Shown here: positions 21,300 to 30,183 of the stretch, piece after piece
Numbering within the stretch: position 1 is the first letter of the stretch
How the letters are laid out: the number at the start of each line of letters is the position of its first letter
Assembly: GCA_021234155.1 (NCBI GenBank)
Contig: JAJEKV010000014.1
Span: 12,813,836-12,877,835 of the forward strand
Source of the DNA: Isoetes taiwanensis
Taxonomy: Eukaryota > Streptophyta > Lycopodiopsida > Isoetales > Isoetaceae
Length of the DNA: 64,000 nucleotides
Direction: 5' to 3'
The notes under the pieces: generated by a model
Seen by the model: the letters and a program-made list of their open reading frames with translations, nothing else
The model's database searches: none
What the model was told of the DNA's origin: nothing
Position numbers and translations under genes: made by a program

Positions 21300-22186
21300 T
21301 TGGGCCGGTGGTGGCGGCCTTAAGGTTTCTTTGCCGTTGGTCGCCCTCCCTCGATGAACTTAACTCTGTTTTTCTTCATAATATTTGTTATAGGCCTCCC
21401 ATTTCTTCATGTAGGCCTCGTGCTCCCTCATCTTTCTCTCATAAATCTTCACTTTGCCGCCGGTGGCGTAGGCTTCCGGTAGGTCGTGGTTGCTTCTTTC
21501 TATCCCATGCGAATTTTCGAGGGGGCTTACGTGACTTGGTCTTGTTTGGGGTTGCTTTGGGTCTTACCTGCTTTCTGGGTACTTCTTGCTCGTCACACGG
21601 GTTCTTGGAAGAGCTTCCACTGCGGCGTTAGGGTTGAAGTCCCCATCGAAAAAGTCGTCGGAAGGGTTTGGGGGTTCGTCGGGTTTGCGCTCCTTGATGA
21701 TAATGTTGGGGTTCGGCCTCTTCCTTGGCGGGCAGTCCTTTGTTCTCCTTACGCCAGCCACGAACTTCCCTTTCGCTTTCTTCTTTTCTTCTGCTGCGCT
21801 TTCTTCCTCTTCTTTCCTTTTCCTCTTTTTGTCCTCCCTTCTCTTCTGCCGGCGCTCGTATTTCCTGATGAATCTTCTAAGGTCTGCTACCTCCGCTGGC
21901 TCCAAACATCACTTGCTCATCACGCTTGTTTCTGTTGTCGGATCTCCGCTCTATTTCTTCATACACCTCCCTCGTCTCGTCGTCCATGGAGTTTGGTGAT
22001 GTGGCCTCGTCCTCCCTGGCGGTTGAAGACATCGATCAAATCGGAGGTGTCTTGCTCTTCGTCCGAAGGCGAACGACCCCCTCTTGCTAGCCTCTCACGA
22101 AGCATCTTCCGAATGATCTCTGTCTCAGTGGCGCTGGTGTTTTCGCCTGGGCGACGCTTCCTTGCGGTCTGTTTGGTTCGGGCCAT
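21300..22186 (-). pseudogene. G1 accessory ORF1 with histone H3-like N-terminus
   Basis: The ATG at 22,186-22,184 opens MARTKQTARKRRPG. Residues 2-10 (ARTKQTARK) are identical to residues 1-9 of mature histone H3, including K4 and K9; residue 10 is Arg instead of Ser. An in-frame TAA two codons upstream fixes the start. Met-Ala normally loses its Met, which would expose the same N-terminal Ala as H3. After the tail come EIIRKMLRERLARGG and an acidic stretch, with a stop at 21,959. The next frame continues with a Lys/Arg/Glu-rich, probably coiled-coil region (KKRKRKEEEESAAEEKKKAK) and an Asp/Asn/Pro segment to 21,564. A third frame (YERKMREHEAYMKKWEAYNK) ends near 21,370. The intact product would be about 270-300 residues. 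It is the first ORF after the PBS and is not gag by content. Confidence 0.75.
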
Positions 22187-22240
22187 GTTTTACGGATCGT
22201 CAATCGGATAAAAGCGCCGAAAGATCGCCTAAGTTGGGAA

Positions 22241-22296
22241 GAGCGGATTTCTAGGGCTTGGACGAAAAAATGAGTGGGTTCTACATCTATTTATAG
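22241..22296 (-). promoter_or_regulatory. Putative promoter of G1 accessory ORF1
   Basis: CTATAAATAG (minus strand, 22,296-22,287) lies about 100 bp before the MARTKQTARK start. It is followed by CCCTAGAAATCCGCTC (22,256-22,241), the counterpart of the motif at 20,335-20,320. This suggests transcription starting inside the element, in addition to LTR transcription. Sequence-based only. Confidence 0.55.
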
Positions 22297-22396
22297 CTTG
22301 GGGAATTTTAGGTCAAAACTCAAGTTGCTCGTTTAACATGCTAAGGCACCAATTTATCTAAAACTTATACTTATTTAGGACTTTTTTCTACCTATT

Positions 22397-22465
22397 GGTC
22401 TCACGACTTGCGCCTCGTTCCAATACTAATGTTTAGTTTTTGCGACCGGTAGCGGTGTGAGATCT
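22397..22465 (-). repeat. Stem-loop unit c
   Basis: Plus strand GGTCTCACGACTTGCGCCTCG ... CGACCGGTAGCGGTGTGAGA. It shares ends and arm layout with units a and b but is more diverged in the loop. Confidence 0.7.
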
Positions 22466-22584
22466 CATACATTTCTAGGGTTTTAGGTAATTAAAACATG
22501 CTATTCTAACTAATTCCTACCTTAGAATTAGCCTTACCACATTGATTTATCTCAAATTCATCATGTTTTGGTGTTCTTGGCTCG

Positions 22585-22650
22585 ATGTCTCATAGCTTTG
22601 CCTCCGCTTCAAAACAAAAAGTTAGTTTTTGACGGCGGAAGCGTGAGACC
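22585..22650 (-). repeat. Stem-loop unit d
   Basis: Plus strand TGTCTCATAGCTTTGCCTCC ... GGCGGAAGCGTGAGACC. The arms GCTTTGCCTCCGC and GGCGGAAGC pair, as do GTCTCA and TGAGAC. It lies 120 bp from unit c, the same spacing as between a and b. Confidence 0.7.
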
Positions 22651-22836
22651 ACCTCACCTGGAAAATTTTGGCTCGTTCTTTTTTAATCTTGTTAAATTCC
22701 AATTCACTTAATTGTTACTAGCTTAGCATAACTACAAAGGTGAGAAAAATTTTCCCACTTTTCGAGGCTTGAGGATCCTATCAAGTTAGTACTATCGGGA
22801 ACATGGTCGTGCTTTGCTCTTGGTCTCCAAGAACAT

Positions 22837-22848
22837 TGCTCGATACCC
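22837..22848 (-). other. G1 primer-binding site, initiator-Met tRNA type
   Basis: Minus strand GGGTATCGAGCA starts two bases inside the 5' LTR. It matches the common plant PBS TGGTATCAGAGC apart from one missing A and a first-base change. It fixes the right-hand LTR as the 5' LTR. Confidence 0.8.
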
Positions 22849-22850
22849 TT

Positions 22851-24418
22851 TGTGGACGTCCCCTACTGTTATACGGTGCACTCCGCGTATACAAACAGGG
22901 AGTTCTTCCCCACACCAGCTCCGCCGATACTGGGCCCTCCACATATCCTTTGCACATAATGCAGTCCGATTGGGAAGAGTGAAGGTGTCATTCTACCCCG
23001 TCTCCCTCGGGGCCTACCTAGGCTTAAGGCGTAAACATACATGTCGGTAGCACATACATCAACATCCCGTGACCATCTCAAGGATGGTCCTCCTCATATC
23101 TGCATAGACAAAGATCAAAGACGTCACATAGGGGATCCTACCCAAGGCTCGGACTCAAAGGATAACCGGCGGCTTGGGTCTCGAGTTAAGTTTGGGTGCA
23201 TGAAATTCATGGCAATGGAATTACCGGGCATAAGAACATGGCATAGGGTTGTCCACTCCATCCGCCCCTCCTGTGCACACTTTGCGAGTAGGCTGAAAAG
23301 TGTTGGGACCTGATCAGTAGTTCGGGGATGCATAGCCAAAGGGGGCTATTCCGGTCTCATCCTCCCAGGTTGATGGGGCGGTAGGGATCACTCCCTCGAG
23401 AGATCTACATGCTAACTCAAGGTGACTAGAGGGCCACCGCCTGCATTCGGACGGGAACCCACTGGAAAGTGTACACCACTTCACGGGTGTCGAGCCCATG
23501 CCTTACCCGCACTTTCGGTGGTAAGCCATTAGACCTAGTCACAATGGTCTCCGTAGGCTTTTACACACGGGGAGACCGTTCAAGAGTCGAGACATGAACC
23601 TCCTTCTTATCCGGCCGGCCCCTTCACCCCACAACCGTGTGTGGCTCTTGTACACACAGGCGAATCTACAGATTGTGCTAGAGAGGCTACTCTAGGAGCA
23701 TCAACTACAAGCTTTAGGGCCTCTACCCCTTCCCAATACAAGGAGTTCACAGAAATACATCGTCCAAATATATCACGTAAGAACTAAAGAACTAGATCCA
23801 ATCATAGAGTTAGGTTCTTTAGTTAGTGTCCCAGATCTAAGATCTAGATAACTACTATGGGCAATTTTTAATAGTCTAAACCTCTGATTCTATGACTAGA
23901 AGACGGTTTTTAAGCTATTAAATTGACCAAATACCTGATCCTTGAGTGGCTCCTCCCGACCTGAGTTCAACCATCTCGAGCTGATCAATTGTGGAAACCG
24001 ATGCAATTAAGTCGCTTGGCAAATGCTCGGGAGGCGGTTTTGGCTCTGGGGCAGCCAAAAACCCAGAGCTCTAAAACCCTAAGGACGAAAAACTAGCAAG
24101 CTAGGGTTTTCCTACCCTAAATAGACATGGGGTTTAGGCTAGGGTTTCCAATTACCCAATTTGGCATGTGGGATAATTGGAAAGGCCCCACTTGCCTTTA
24201 GTGGCTAGGTGGCAAAATATGCCAACATGGAAAGGTGTGCCCTCATTAATGTGCACATGTGCACATTAATAATATATGAACACTCCTAGCAAGTTGCCCC
24301 CTAGGGCTACTTACCTGGCTATCCGTTGGCGTACCGTCCAATCGGGTGGCGGTAATGCAGCGTGGCGTGGCATTACAATGTACGCCCGGGGCCGTTATCT
24401 TGTCTTTGGAACGTCACA
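22851..24418 (-). repeat. G1 5' LTR (1,568 bp)
   Basis: Starts (plus strand) TGTGGACGTCCCC and ends AACGTCACA. Direct repeat of 10,569-12,875 minus that copy's insertion. It carries the intact 26-bp palindrome at 24,245-24,270. Confidence 0.9.
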
Positions 24419-24423
24419 TACTG
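24419..24423. repeat. G1 target-site duplication, right copy (TACTG)
   Basis: Exact match to 10,564-10,568, immediately outside the 5' LTR. Confidence 0.9.
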
Positions 24424-25500
24424 CAATATGATATCTCCTTTGTTGCTTTTCTCAGTTACTTCTTGCACATTGTGCTTTCCATGATTTTCCTTAAGTTTAT
24501 ATACCATGCCTTCTTTTCTAGTCTTAATTGTTTGCATTTTCCAAGGTTGATCTTGTTGCAGTTTTTTCCTCTAAATTTCTTGCTTTTCGTGTGCTTCATT
24601 TTTGCAATTTGTTATGGCTTTTAAGTATCTTCCTATGCTCTGCCTTTGTGCTTGGTCTTAAATGTTAGCTCTTTTTTAATCATAGTGCATCGTTTTCCCT
24701 CCTCTTTTTGAGTTTATTAGGCTAATTTTTAACTATTTGTTGTGGTTTAACGTGCACAAAACTTTGTCCTCCCTTGCTGTATTATTTCTTGGAGATTGCC
24801 ATTTCTGCACTTGTTCTTTTTTAAGCTCTATGTAGCCTACCTCTTCCTGTTGTAATTTGCCAATCTGTTGCTTGCTTTGTCCAGAGTTATCTAATTTTGC
24901 TGATCTTTTTCCTCATATTCTAGCCTCTGATGTGCTTGATTCAAACAATTTGTTCAGGGCTTTGCATGCATAAGTCATGTTCCTTAATCTGCTGTGTTTT
25001 GTTTTCTTGATTCTTTCAGTAGTTCACTTGCACCTTTTAGGGTCAGTGTAACCTGCCTCCTGCCGTTATCTTTTCTTGCTGATTTTTTGCCCTCTTATTC
25101 TTGCCTTTGCTGTGCTTGAGTCTAACATTTGTTCAGGCCTTTGCATGCATAAGTTGTGTCCTTTCCTACCATGTTGTAACCTGCTGTGCTGTTGTAACAT
25201 GCTCCATGCCTTTATAGCAAGACTCTGCTCCAGCATTTTGACCAGTCATGTTTGCAGTGCTTGCTCCTTGGTTTTGTACTCAGTTTGCTTCAGTCTTTTT
25301 CATGCTAGTTGCTTTTGAGCTTTTTTCAAACTGCTTGTTTATTTATGTTCAGGCCCTTGCATGCTTAAGTCATGTCCTTTCTTGCCATGTTGTAACTTGC
25401 TCGGTTTGCTTCTTTCCTTTGTCCTATTGTCTTTTTATGTTGGTTACTTTTGAGCTTGTTCAAACTGCGTGACCATTTATGTGGAACTTGCTTCATTTTA
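24424..25500 (+). repeat. T-rich DNA with about 200-bp degenerate tandem units
   Basis: No gene. The block GTTCAGG(G/C)CTTTGCATGCATAAG recurs near 24,953, 25,133 and 25,350 (last copy CCCTTGCATGCTTAAG). Related upstream text (TGCTTGA.TC.AACA.TTTGTTCAGG) precedes the first two. Units are imperfect and about 180-220 bp long. The T-rich style matches the DNA left of G1. Confidence 0.6.
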
Positions 25501-26141
25501 GCTTCTTTGCCACGTCACTATTTAGCAGAAACCTTGTGAAATACACACAAGGATGCTAGATGTTTGAATCAAATAGTAAACACGTTTCATGACGGAACAT
25601 GCCAAATGAAATGTACATTTGGCTGAGACAACTTAGTACAAGAGAACAGAGCAGGGTGTAATAGTTTTCTGAAAAAATTCCAAGAGTGTTATTTTTTAAA
25701 AAAGTATAGATAGTATCATTCTTAAGCTTTTCTTTATGCTCTTATCTATATTTTAGCTTTGACATGGATAACAACTGGGTGGTGGCTATGACACCTGCAG
25801 TTCCCAGGTCTAGTTACTATTCTTATACTAACTTAAGCTCCTGGATGGTCTGCAGGTACCACGCCTCTACCCTTGAGCAAAAATGTAGATACGTATTTTG
25901 AAATTTAAGGATGTGGTGAGATCCTTCTTTGAAATTTAAGGATGTGGTGAGATCCTTCTTGTAAACATTTATAAACTTGCACTTATGAACTTGCTGAGTT
26001 TAACCATGCTGCAAACATATTTGTTGAGCTGTTTAATGGAAATTATTTCATGCAACTTTATGGTATGACTCCAAATGATGCACTTGTTCCATGATGAGCT
26101 TATGAATTTAAGTGGCTTTCTCTCATGTCATATGATATGAA

Positions 26142-26144
<3 letters not shown>
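25501..26144 (+). other. Unassigned DNA with a 32-bp tandem duplication
   Basis: No gene is supported. The block TTTGAAATTTAAGGATGTGG...ATCCTTC occurs twice back to back at about 25,898-25,962. Confidence 0.6.

Positions 26145-26175
<31 letters not shown>
26145..26175. repeat. (AC)n microsatellite
   Basis: About 15 AC units directly before the presumed LINE-C 5' region. Confidence 0.9.
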
Positions 26176-26176
<1 letters not shown>

Positions 26177-26317
26177 CCATTGGAACCCTAGCCGCTGGAA
26201 TTGTCGCCCATTTGCTGGAACTGTCGCCTATCTACTGTAAGGTGCCAGGCTGCGCTAGATCTGGACAGCAAGGGCCCCTGAATCTGTGCAGGGTCATGAA
26301 TCTGTGCAGGGTATGAG

Positions 26318-27424
26318 ATGGCACAAACTCGAAAGACGAAGATATCTGTTGATACAGGGGAGGCTGATCATCCGGTTACTACTGTGACTAATGCAGATGG
26401 CTTCGAAAAGGGAGCTCCTAAATCTGGAGCTTCCAGAATTAATAATAAAAAAGCAAAAATGTATGTGCCGAATCTGCCTCTGAGGCCAAAACTAGTAATA
26501 AAAAAAATTGAGTGTGGTGGGTCAGATTGTGAGTCTGCCTCTGTTACAGGAGAGGCAGAGGATTCTGGCAGATCTGAAAGATCAGGAGCTGTGCCCAAGG
26601 GAGGTTCTAGAGCTAAGACTGAGACAATGTTCATGAATAATGCAGGGATGATGCTTGGATCTGGCATGTTACATTAGAATGGGCTATCGCATCATGATTT
26701 TGGCAGTTTACTTGCAAATCTGAATATGATGATGATGTGATTGATGGAGACACTGGACCAGATACGTAAGGAGGCAGCAAAAAAAGACTTAGAAATGGTA
26801 AGTATTATGCAGCAAATTTCGAGTTCATTGTCTGATTTAAAACAAGAAAACAGATCCTTAAAAGAGGAGATCGTGGCTCTTAGAGTAGAACTGAAACAGG
26901 AGAACAAAAATCTTAAGGAGGAGATTACGATCTTAAAGGAAAAGAGAGCAGAAGTTTTCAGTGATGATGAGGAAGAAGACAATGAAGGGACCGTCAAAGA
27001 AATGGTGGACAAACTGAACTCTATGATGAATGATATCCTAGAGCAACAGAAAAGGCAGAAATGTGAATTGAACTTCAGGATTGCAGGTTTACCAAAGACG
27101 GATAATGAAAATACTAAGAGCGAAGTTGCTCGTCTATTTGCTGCACAAATGAAGCTAGAGGGGATTGAAATCGAAGATGCGTTCAGGGCTGGCCCAAACG
27201 GGTCTAAACCAAGGAATGTGGTTGTCAAGTTTTATAATCGCCATAGCAGAATCAAGATGTTGCAAAATAGGATGACGTTGAAAGGAGAAAACATTTGGAT
27301 AAACAAAGATTTTACAAAGGAGCGATATGAAAATTACAAGATGGAAATCCAGAAATTCAAAGCAGCCAAGCAAGAGAACAAAAAAACATTTTGGAAGAAT
27401 GGGAAGGTGCAAGTCTCAGATTAG
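26318..27424 (+). pseudogene. LINE-C ORF1: coiled-coil RNA-binding type protein
   Basis: The ATG at 26,318 (MAQTRKTKISVD) opens a frame of 369 codons with two internal stops (TAG 26,675, TGA 26,738). The N-terminal third is basic and Ser/Gly-rich. A long coiled coil follows (QIRKEAAKKDLEMV through LKQENRSLKEEIVALRVELK to EEITILKEK). The C-terminal part resembles the L1 ORF1p RNA-binding core: ELNFRIAGLPK, RNVVVKFYNRHSRIKML, GENIWINKDFTKE. Such proteins trimerise and coat LINE RNA. The frame ends in TAG (27,422-27,424) with ORF2 continuing in the same phase. The two nonsense codons disable this copy, though the long downstream part is undamaged. Confidence 0.75.
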
Positions 27425-27598
27425 GAAGTGGAGGCCATTAGGATTATGGCGTGGAACATAAACCAGTTGAGTGCTGAAAAGATTTACTCGATGGGAGATG
27501 TTCTTGCATCAGTCGATATGGCATTTTTTCTTGAAACATAGGAGCATGAAGAGTATGGTTTGCCGGATATCCCATGTTTTTGTATTCTACAATCAGTA
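27425..27598 (+). pseudogene. LINE-C ORF2, first ~50 codons of AP endonuclease
   Basis: In frame with ORF1 directly after its TAG: EVEAIRIMAWNINQL, then DMAFFLET, aligning with the LINE-D ORF2 start (LRISLWNAHGL, DLLFFTETW). A stop falls where Trp is expected. The rest is missing at the junction with the family-B LTR. Confidence 0.7.
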
Positions 27599-28236
27599 TG
27601 TTCCATCCAGCAGCTCATATTATCTACTAATGGTCACATTTGCCATTGAGGTTCACTTGCAGATTACTTCCATGATCATATTCATATCACACTTAAATCT
27701 ACCATCACCATCTGTTTTCAATCCATTGCAGGTCCATTGAGGTGCCAAACATACCTCCTGTTCTTTTAGTTTGGCATGATGCTGCCATGCTATGGCAGCA
27801 TAGAAGAGCAAGATACATTCTGATATTTTCATGCTCACACTTTGATTTGAACACAGATATGCAAGCACAATTCATTGAAGGAAAATGCATCTTTGCACAT
27901 TGTGAAAAGGAGACTTGAAGACCAAGGTGAGGACATTCAACAAGGATCACACAAGCATGCTAGGAAGGTGATTCAAGCAACACAATTTTGAAGAATTGAA
28001 GACACCTTGAAGTTCAAGTTGTTAAAGTTCATAATGGTGACATATCATCTTGCCACATCATCACCAACACCTCACGGATGTGTCACATACATCATCTCCA
28101 CCTCATCTCATGTTTTGGCTAGAAAAAATATTCCTTGCCAAGTTCTTTGCCACCTCATCATCCCTTTTTGCCATGTCATCCTCATTTTGCCAACTCATCT
28201 TGCCTACTTGCCACCTCATCATTTCCATGCTCATTT
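27599..28236 (+). repeat. Family-B LTR-like segment, left part (upstream of B1)
   Basis: Begins TGTTCCATCCAGCAGC right after LINE-C and matches 49,243-50,480 block by block, lacking an ~80-bp and an ~500-bp internal stretch present there. It is split from its right part (32,191 onward) by LINE-D. LTR status is inferred from position before B1 and between B2 and B3; exact LTR ends are not resolved. Confidence 0.65.
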
Positions 28237-28260
28237 GGTGCCAACCAATCCCTTTTTCGT

Positions 28261-28983
28261 ATGCCTCCTAAAAAGAAAGGCTCGGGATCACCCTCTGAAG
28301 GGGATCCCATCGATGATGGGGACGCAGCTCACCTGCTTGCTTTGTTGCAAGAAATGAAAACAGAAATCACTATTCTAAGAGGGGAAGTTTCAGGCATGAA
28401 GAAAACTATGGATGAACTTATATCTCAGAACGCCTCCCTTAGGCAAGAAAGAGCCAATTTATCAGCATCTCTCCAAAGACCCGAACCAGACTATAACACA
28501 CAGATCGAAGCCTTAGAATCAAACCTGGCTTCCTTGGTTGCACAAACCACAAAAGAACAAATGAAACTGCACCACCAGTACATCTCGGCAGAACAGGCTG
28601 ACCAAGAGGCTAGGGTTAATAACCTCAAGATCTCCGGTATTCAAAAAATTGAAGAGGAGGACGTCATGGCCATAGTCGATAATTTTTTTGCAAATACCAT
28701 GTATCTGCATGAACCAAAGGTTATATCTGCAAAGAGATTGGGTAAGCCAGGATCGTATACTCGTCCAATCTTGGTTAAATTGGAAAACGAAGCAAGAGAT
28801 AGAATCCTCCATAACAGAAACACTTTGAAAGGGAAAAAGATCTGGCTTGATGTGGATCTAACTCCAACCCAGTTGAGAAACAAGAAGAAAGAATGGACCA
28901 GAGTTAAGGAGGCAAGGGCATCAGGTTTTGTTGCTTATCTAGATCGAGGGAAAGCAATTGTCACAAACAGGAAGCGGCAATAG
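28261..28983 (+). CDS. LINE-D ORF1: L1 ORF1p-like RNA-binding protein
   Basis: 240 residues from ATG 28,261 (MPPKKKGSGSPSEGD). The frame is open further upstream, but that stretch is shared LTR sequence, so this ATG is the element's start. Order: short basic/acidic N-terminus, coiled coil about 20-110 (LLALLQEMKTEITILRGEV through QASLRQERANLSASLQ-like heptads), then a core with VNNLKISGIQK, AKRLGKPGSYTRPILVKL, GKKIWLDVDLTPTQLR and AYLDRGKAIV. This resembles the RRM and C-terminal parts of transposase_22 proteins. It is undamaged, unlike its homologue in LINE-C. The frame ends CGG CAA TAG, and ORF2 follows in the same phase without its own early ATG. Confidence 0.8.
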   Translation: MPPKKKGSGSPSEGDPIDDGDAAHLLALLQEMKTEITILRGEVSGMKKTMDELISQNASLRQERANLSASLQRPEPDYNTQIEALESNLASLVAQTTKEQMKLHHQYISAEQADQEARVNNLKISGIQKIEEEDVMAIVDNFFANTMYLHEPKVISAKRLGKPGSYTRPILVKLENEARDRILHNRNTLKGKKIWLDVDLTPTQLRNKKKEWTRVKEARASGFVAYLDRGKAIVTNRKRQ

Positions 28984-30183
28984 GAAAGCAGGGTCTTGAG
29001 AATAAGCCTATGGAATGCACATGGTTTAAACCAAGCAAAGGTGAATGCTACATCTGATGTATGGCAGGAGCAGGACTTGCTCTTCTTCACGGAGACATGG
29101 GCACACCAATTTCGCCAGATACCTCCAGACATGGCAGGGTTTGATCTGGTTGGACATGTCTGGAATGACAAATTGCCAGGGGCAGGGCGTGGTTTTGGTG
29201 GGATTGCTGCTTTCAGCAAATCTCAATTTGCACAAGAATGCCAAATTGTGCAGCAAGATGACAATAACCAATATATTTGGTTACATGTCAAAATTAAAGG
29301 GCGAGATCTATATTTTGCAATTTGTTATTTTGCACCAAGCAACGCCAAGATCTATGACAAACAGAATTTATGCAGGGAGGACCCTTTCAGTATCCTATAC
29401 TCAGATATCATAAGATATCAATCCAAGGATGAAGTATTTGTATTGGGAGACTTTAATGCTCGTACTGGCCAAAAGCAATGTCAAACATATGAAGATATAT
29501 CAAATCTGCATTTGGACGAAGTGGAAGATATGTTTTTCAGCAGAACATCCAAGGATACAAATACAAATAGCATGGGAGAGTCTCTGTTGGAACTCGGTAC
29601 TGTATGTCAATTGAAAATCATCAACGGGATAAGATTATTTCCAAGATCAGGGCATTTCACATGCATCAATCATGCAGGTGCAAGCACAATAGATTACATC
29701 ATGGCACGAAATGTAGACTTTCTCCATGATTGTTTTGTACGAGAGAAACTTGTGGAATCTAATCACACTCCACTGCACTTCGTGTTAAAGATTGACACAA
29801 AGGCTGATTGGCAACGACCACATCACACTCCTAGACTGAAAATTAATTACAAAATGTGTAGCTCATATAAGAAGAAAATTGAAGGGTTGCTAGCACATAG
29901 CACATGGTCAGGACTGGTGGCTGAAGATGCACACAAATTTGCGAACTTGTTGCTAGATGCTGGGAAAGAAACCTTTAGAGTCTCCAAGAGGCACCTACAA
30001 GGAAAATCGTGTAATGCATGGTGGGATTCCGAGTGTGAGATAGCAAAAAGGAGTCTGTCACAAAATTGCATTTGCAAACCTGCATGGTACAGGAAGTTGT
30101 TGAGAAATAAGAAACGCTTGTTCTGCAAACAGAGACAGTTGGCTTTAGCTGAACACTTCACGAAAGCGCCCAGGTCATTCTAG
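28984..30183 (+). CDS. LINE-D ORF2, AP endonuclease part
   Basis: Open in frame with ORF1 from the codon after TAG (28,984) to a stop at 30,181. It starts ESRVLRISLWNAHGL. The AP endonuclease blocks are complete: LFFTETWAHQF with catalytic Glu, VFVLGDFNARTG, STIDYIMARN and ESNHTPLHF with the catalytic His. No in-frame ATG occurs at the domain start, so translation by stop-codon readthrough or a non-AUG start is suggested. The RT part follows after a stop and frame changes, so full-length ORF2 is broken in this copy. Confidence 0.8.
   Translation, partial: ESRVLRISLWNAHGLNQAKVNATSDVWQEQDLLFFTETWAHQFRQIPPDMAGFDLVGHVWNDKLPGAGRGFGGIAAFSKSQFAQECQIVQQDDNNQYIWLHVKIKGRDLYFAICYFAPSNAKIYDKQNLCREDPFSILYSDIIRYQSKDEVFVLGDFNARTGQKQCQTYEDISNLHLDEVEDMFFSRTSKDTNTNSMGESLLELGTVCQLKIINGIRLFPRSGHFTCINHAGASTIDYIMARNVDFLHDCFVREKLVESNHTPLHFVLKIDTKADWQRPHHTPRLKINYKMCSSYKKKIEGLLAHSTWSGLVAEDAHKFANLLLDAGKETFRVSKRHLQGKSCNAWWDSECEIAKRSLSQNCICKPAWYRKLLRNKKRLFCKQRQLALAEHFTKAPRSF

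Larger units (their letters stand above)
10569..24418 (-). mobile_element. G1: complete, decayed chromodomain Ty3/gypsy retrotransposon with two accessory ORFs
   Basis: The element is 13.85 kb, bounded by TACTG duplications and by LTR ends TGTGACGT...ACGTCACA. In minus-strand order it has the 5' LTR (24,418-22,851), primer-binding site, accessory ORF1, accessory ORF2, gag, protease, reverse transcriptase, RNase H, integrase with chromodomain-like tail, a 3' noncoding stretch, polypurine tract and 3' LTR. Orientation is fixed by the coding strand and independently by the PBS and PPT positions. Two extra frames between PBS and gag recall the Ogre/Tat habit of an extra upstream ORF. The RH-INT sequence and integrase tail are instead chromovirus-like. 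Single-base indels break nearly every domain. Confidence 0.9.
26176..27598 (+). mobile_element. LINE-C: non-LTR element cut off by the B1 LTR
   Basis: Short 5' UTR (with a GAATCTGTGCAGGGT duplication at about 26,279-26,312), then ORF1 and the first ~50 codons of ORF2. Homology then stops abruptly at about 27,598, where sequence shared with the family-B LTR begins. Same lineage as LINE-D judged by ORF1 and ORF2 starts. Confidence 0.7.

Noticed and set aside
26318-26338. LINE-C ORF1 start MAQTRKT compared with the H3-like MARTKQT
   Set aside because: Only four of six residues match and K4 and K9 context is absent. Basic N-termini are common in ORF1 proteins.
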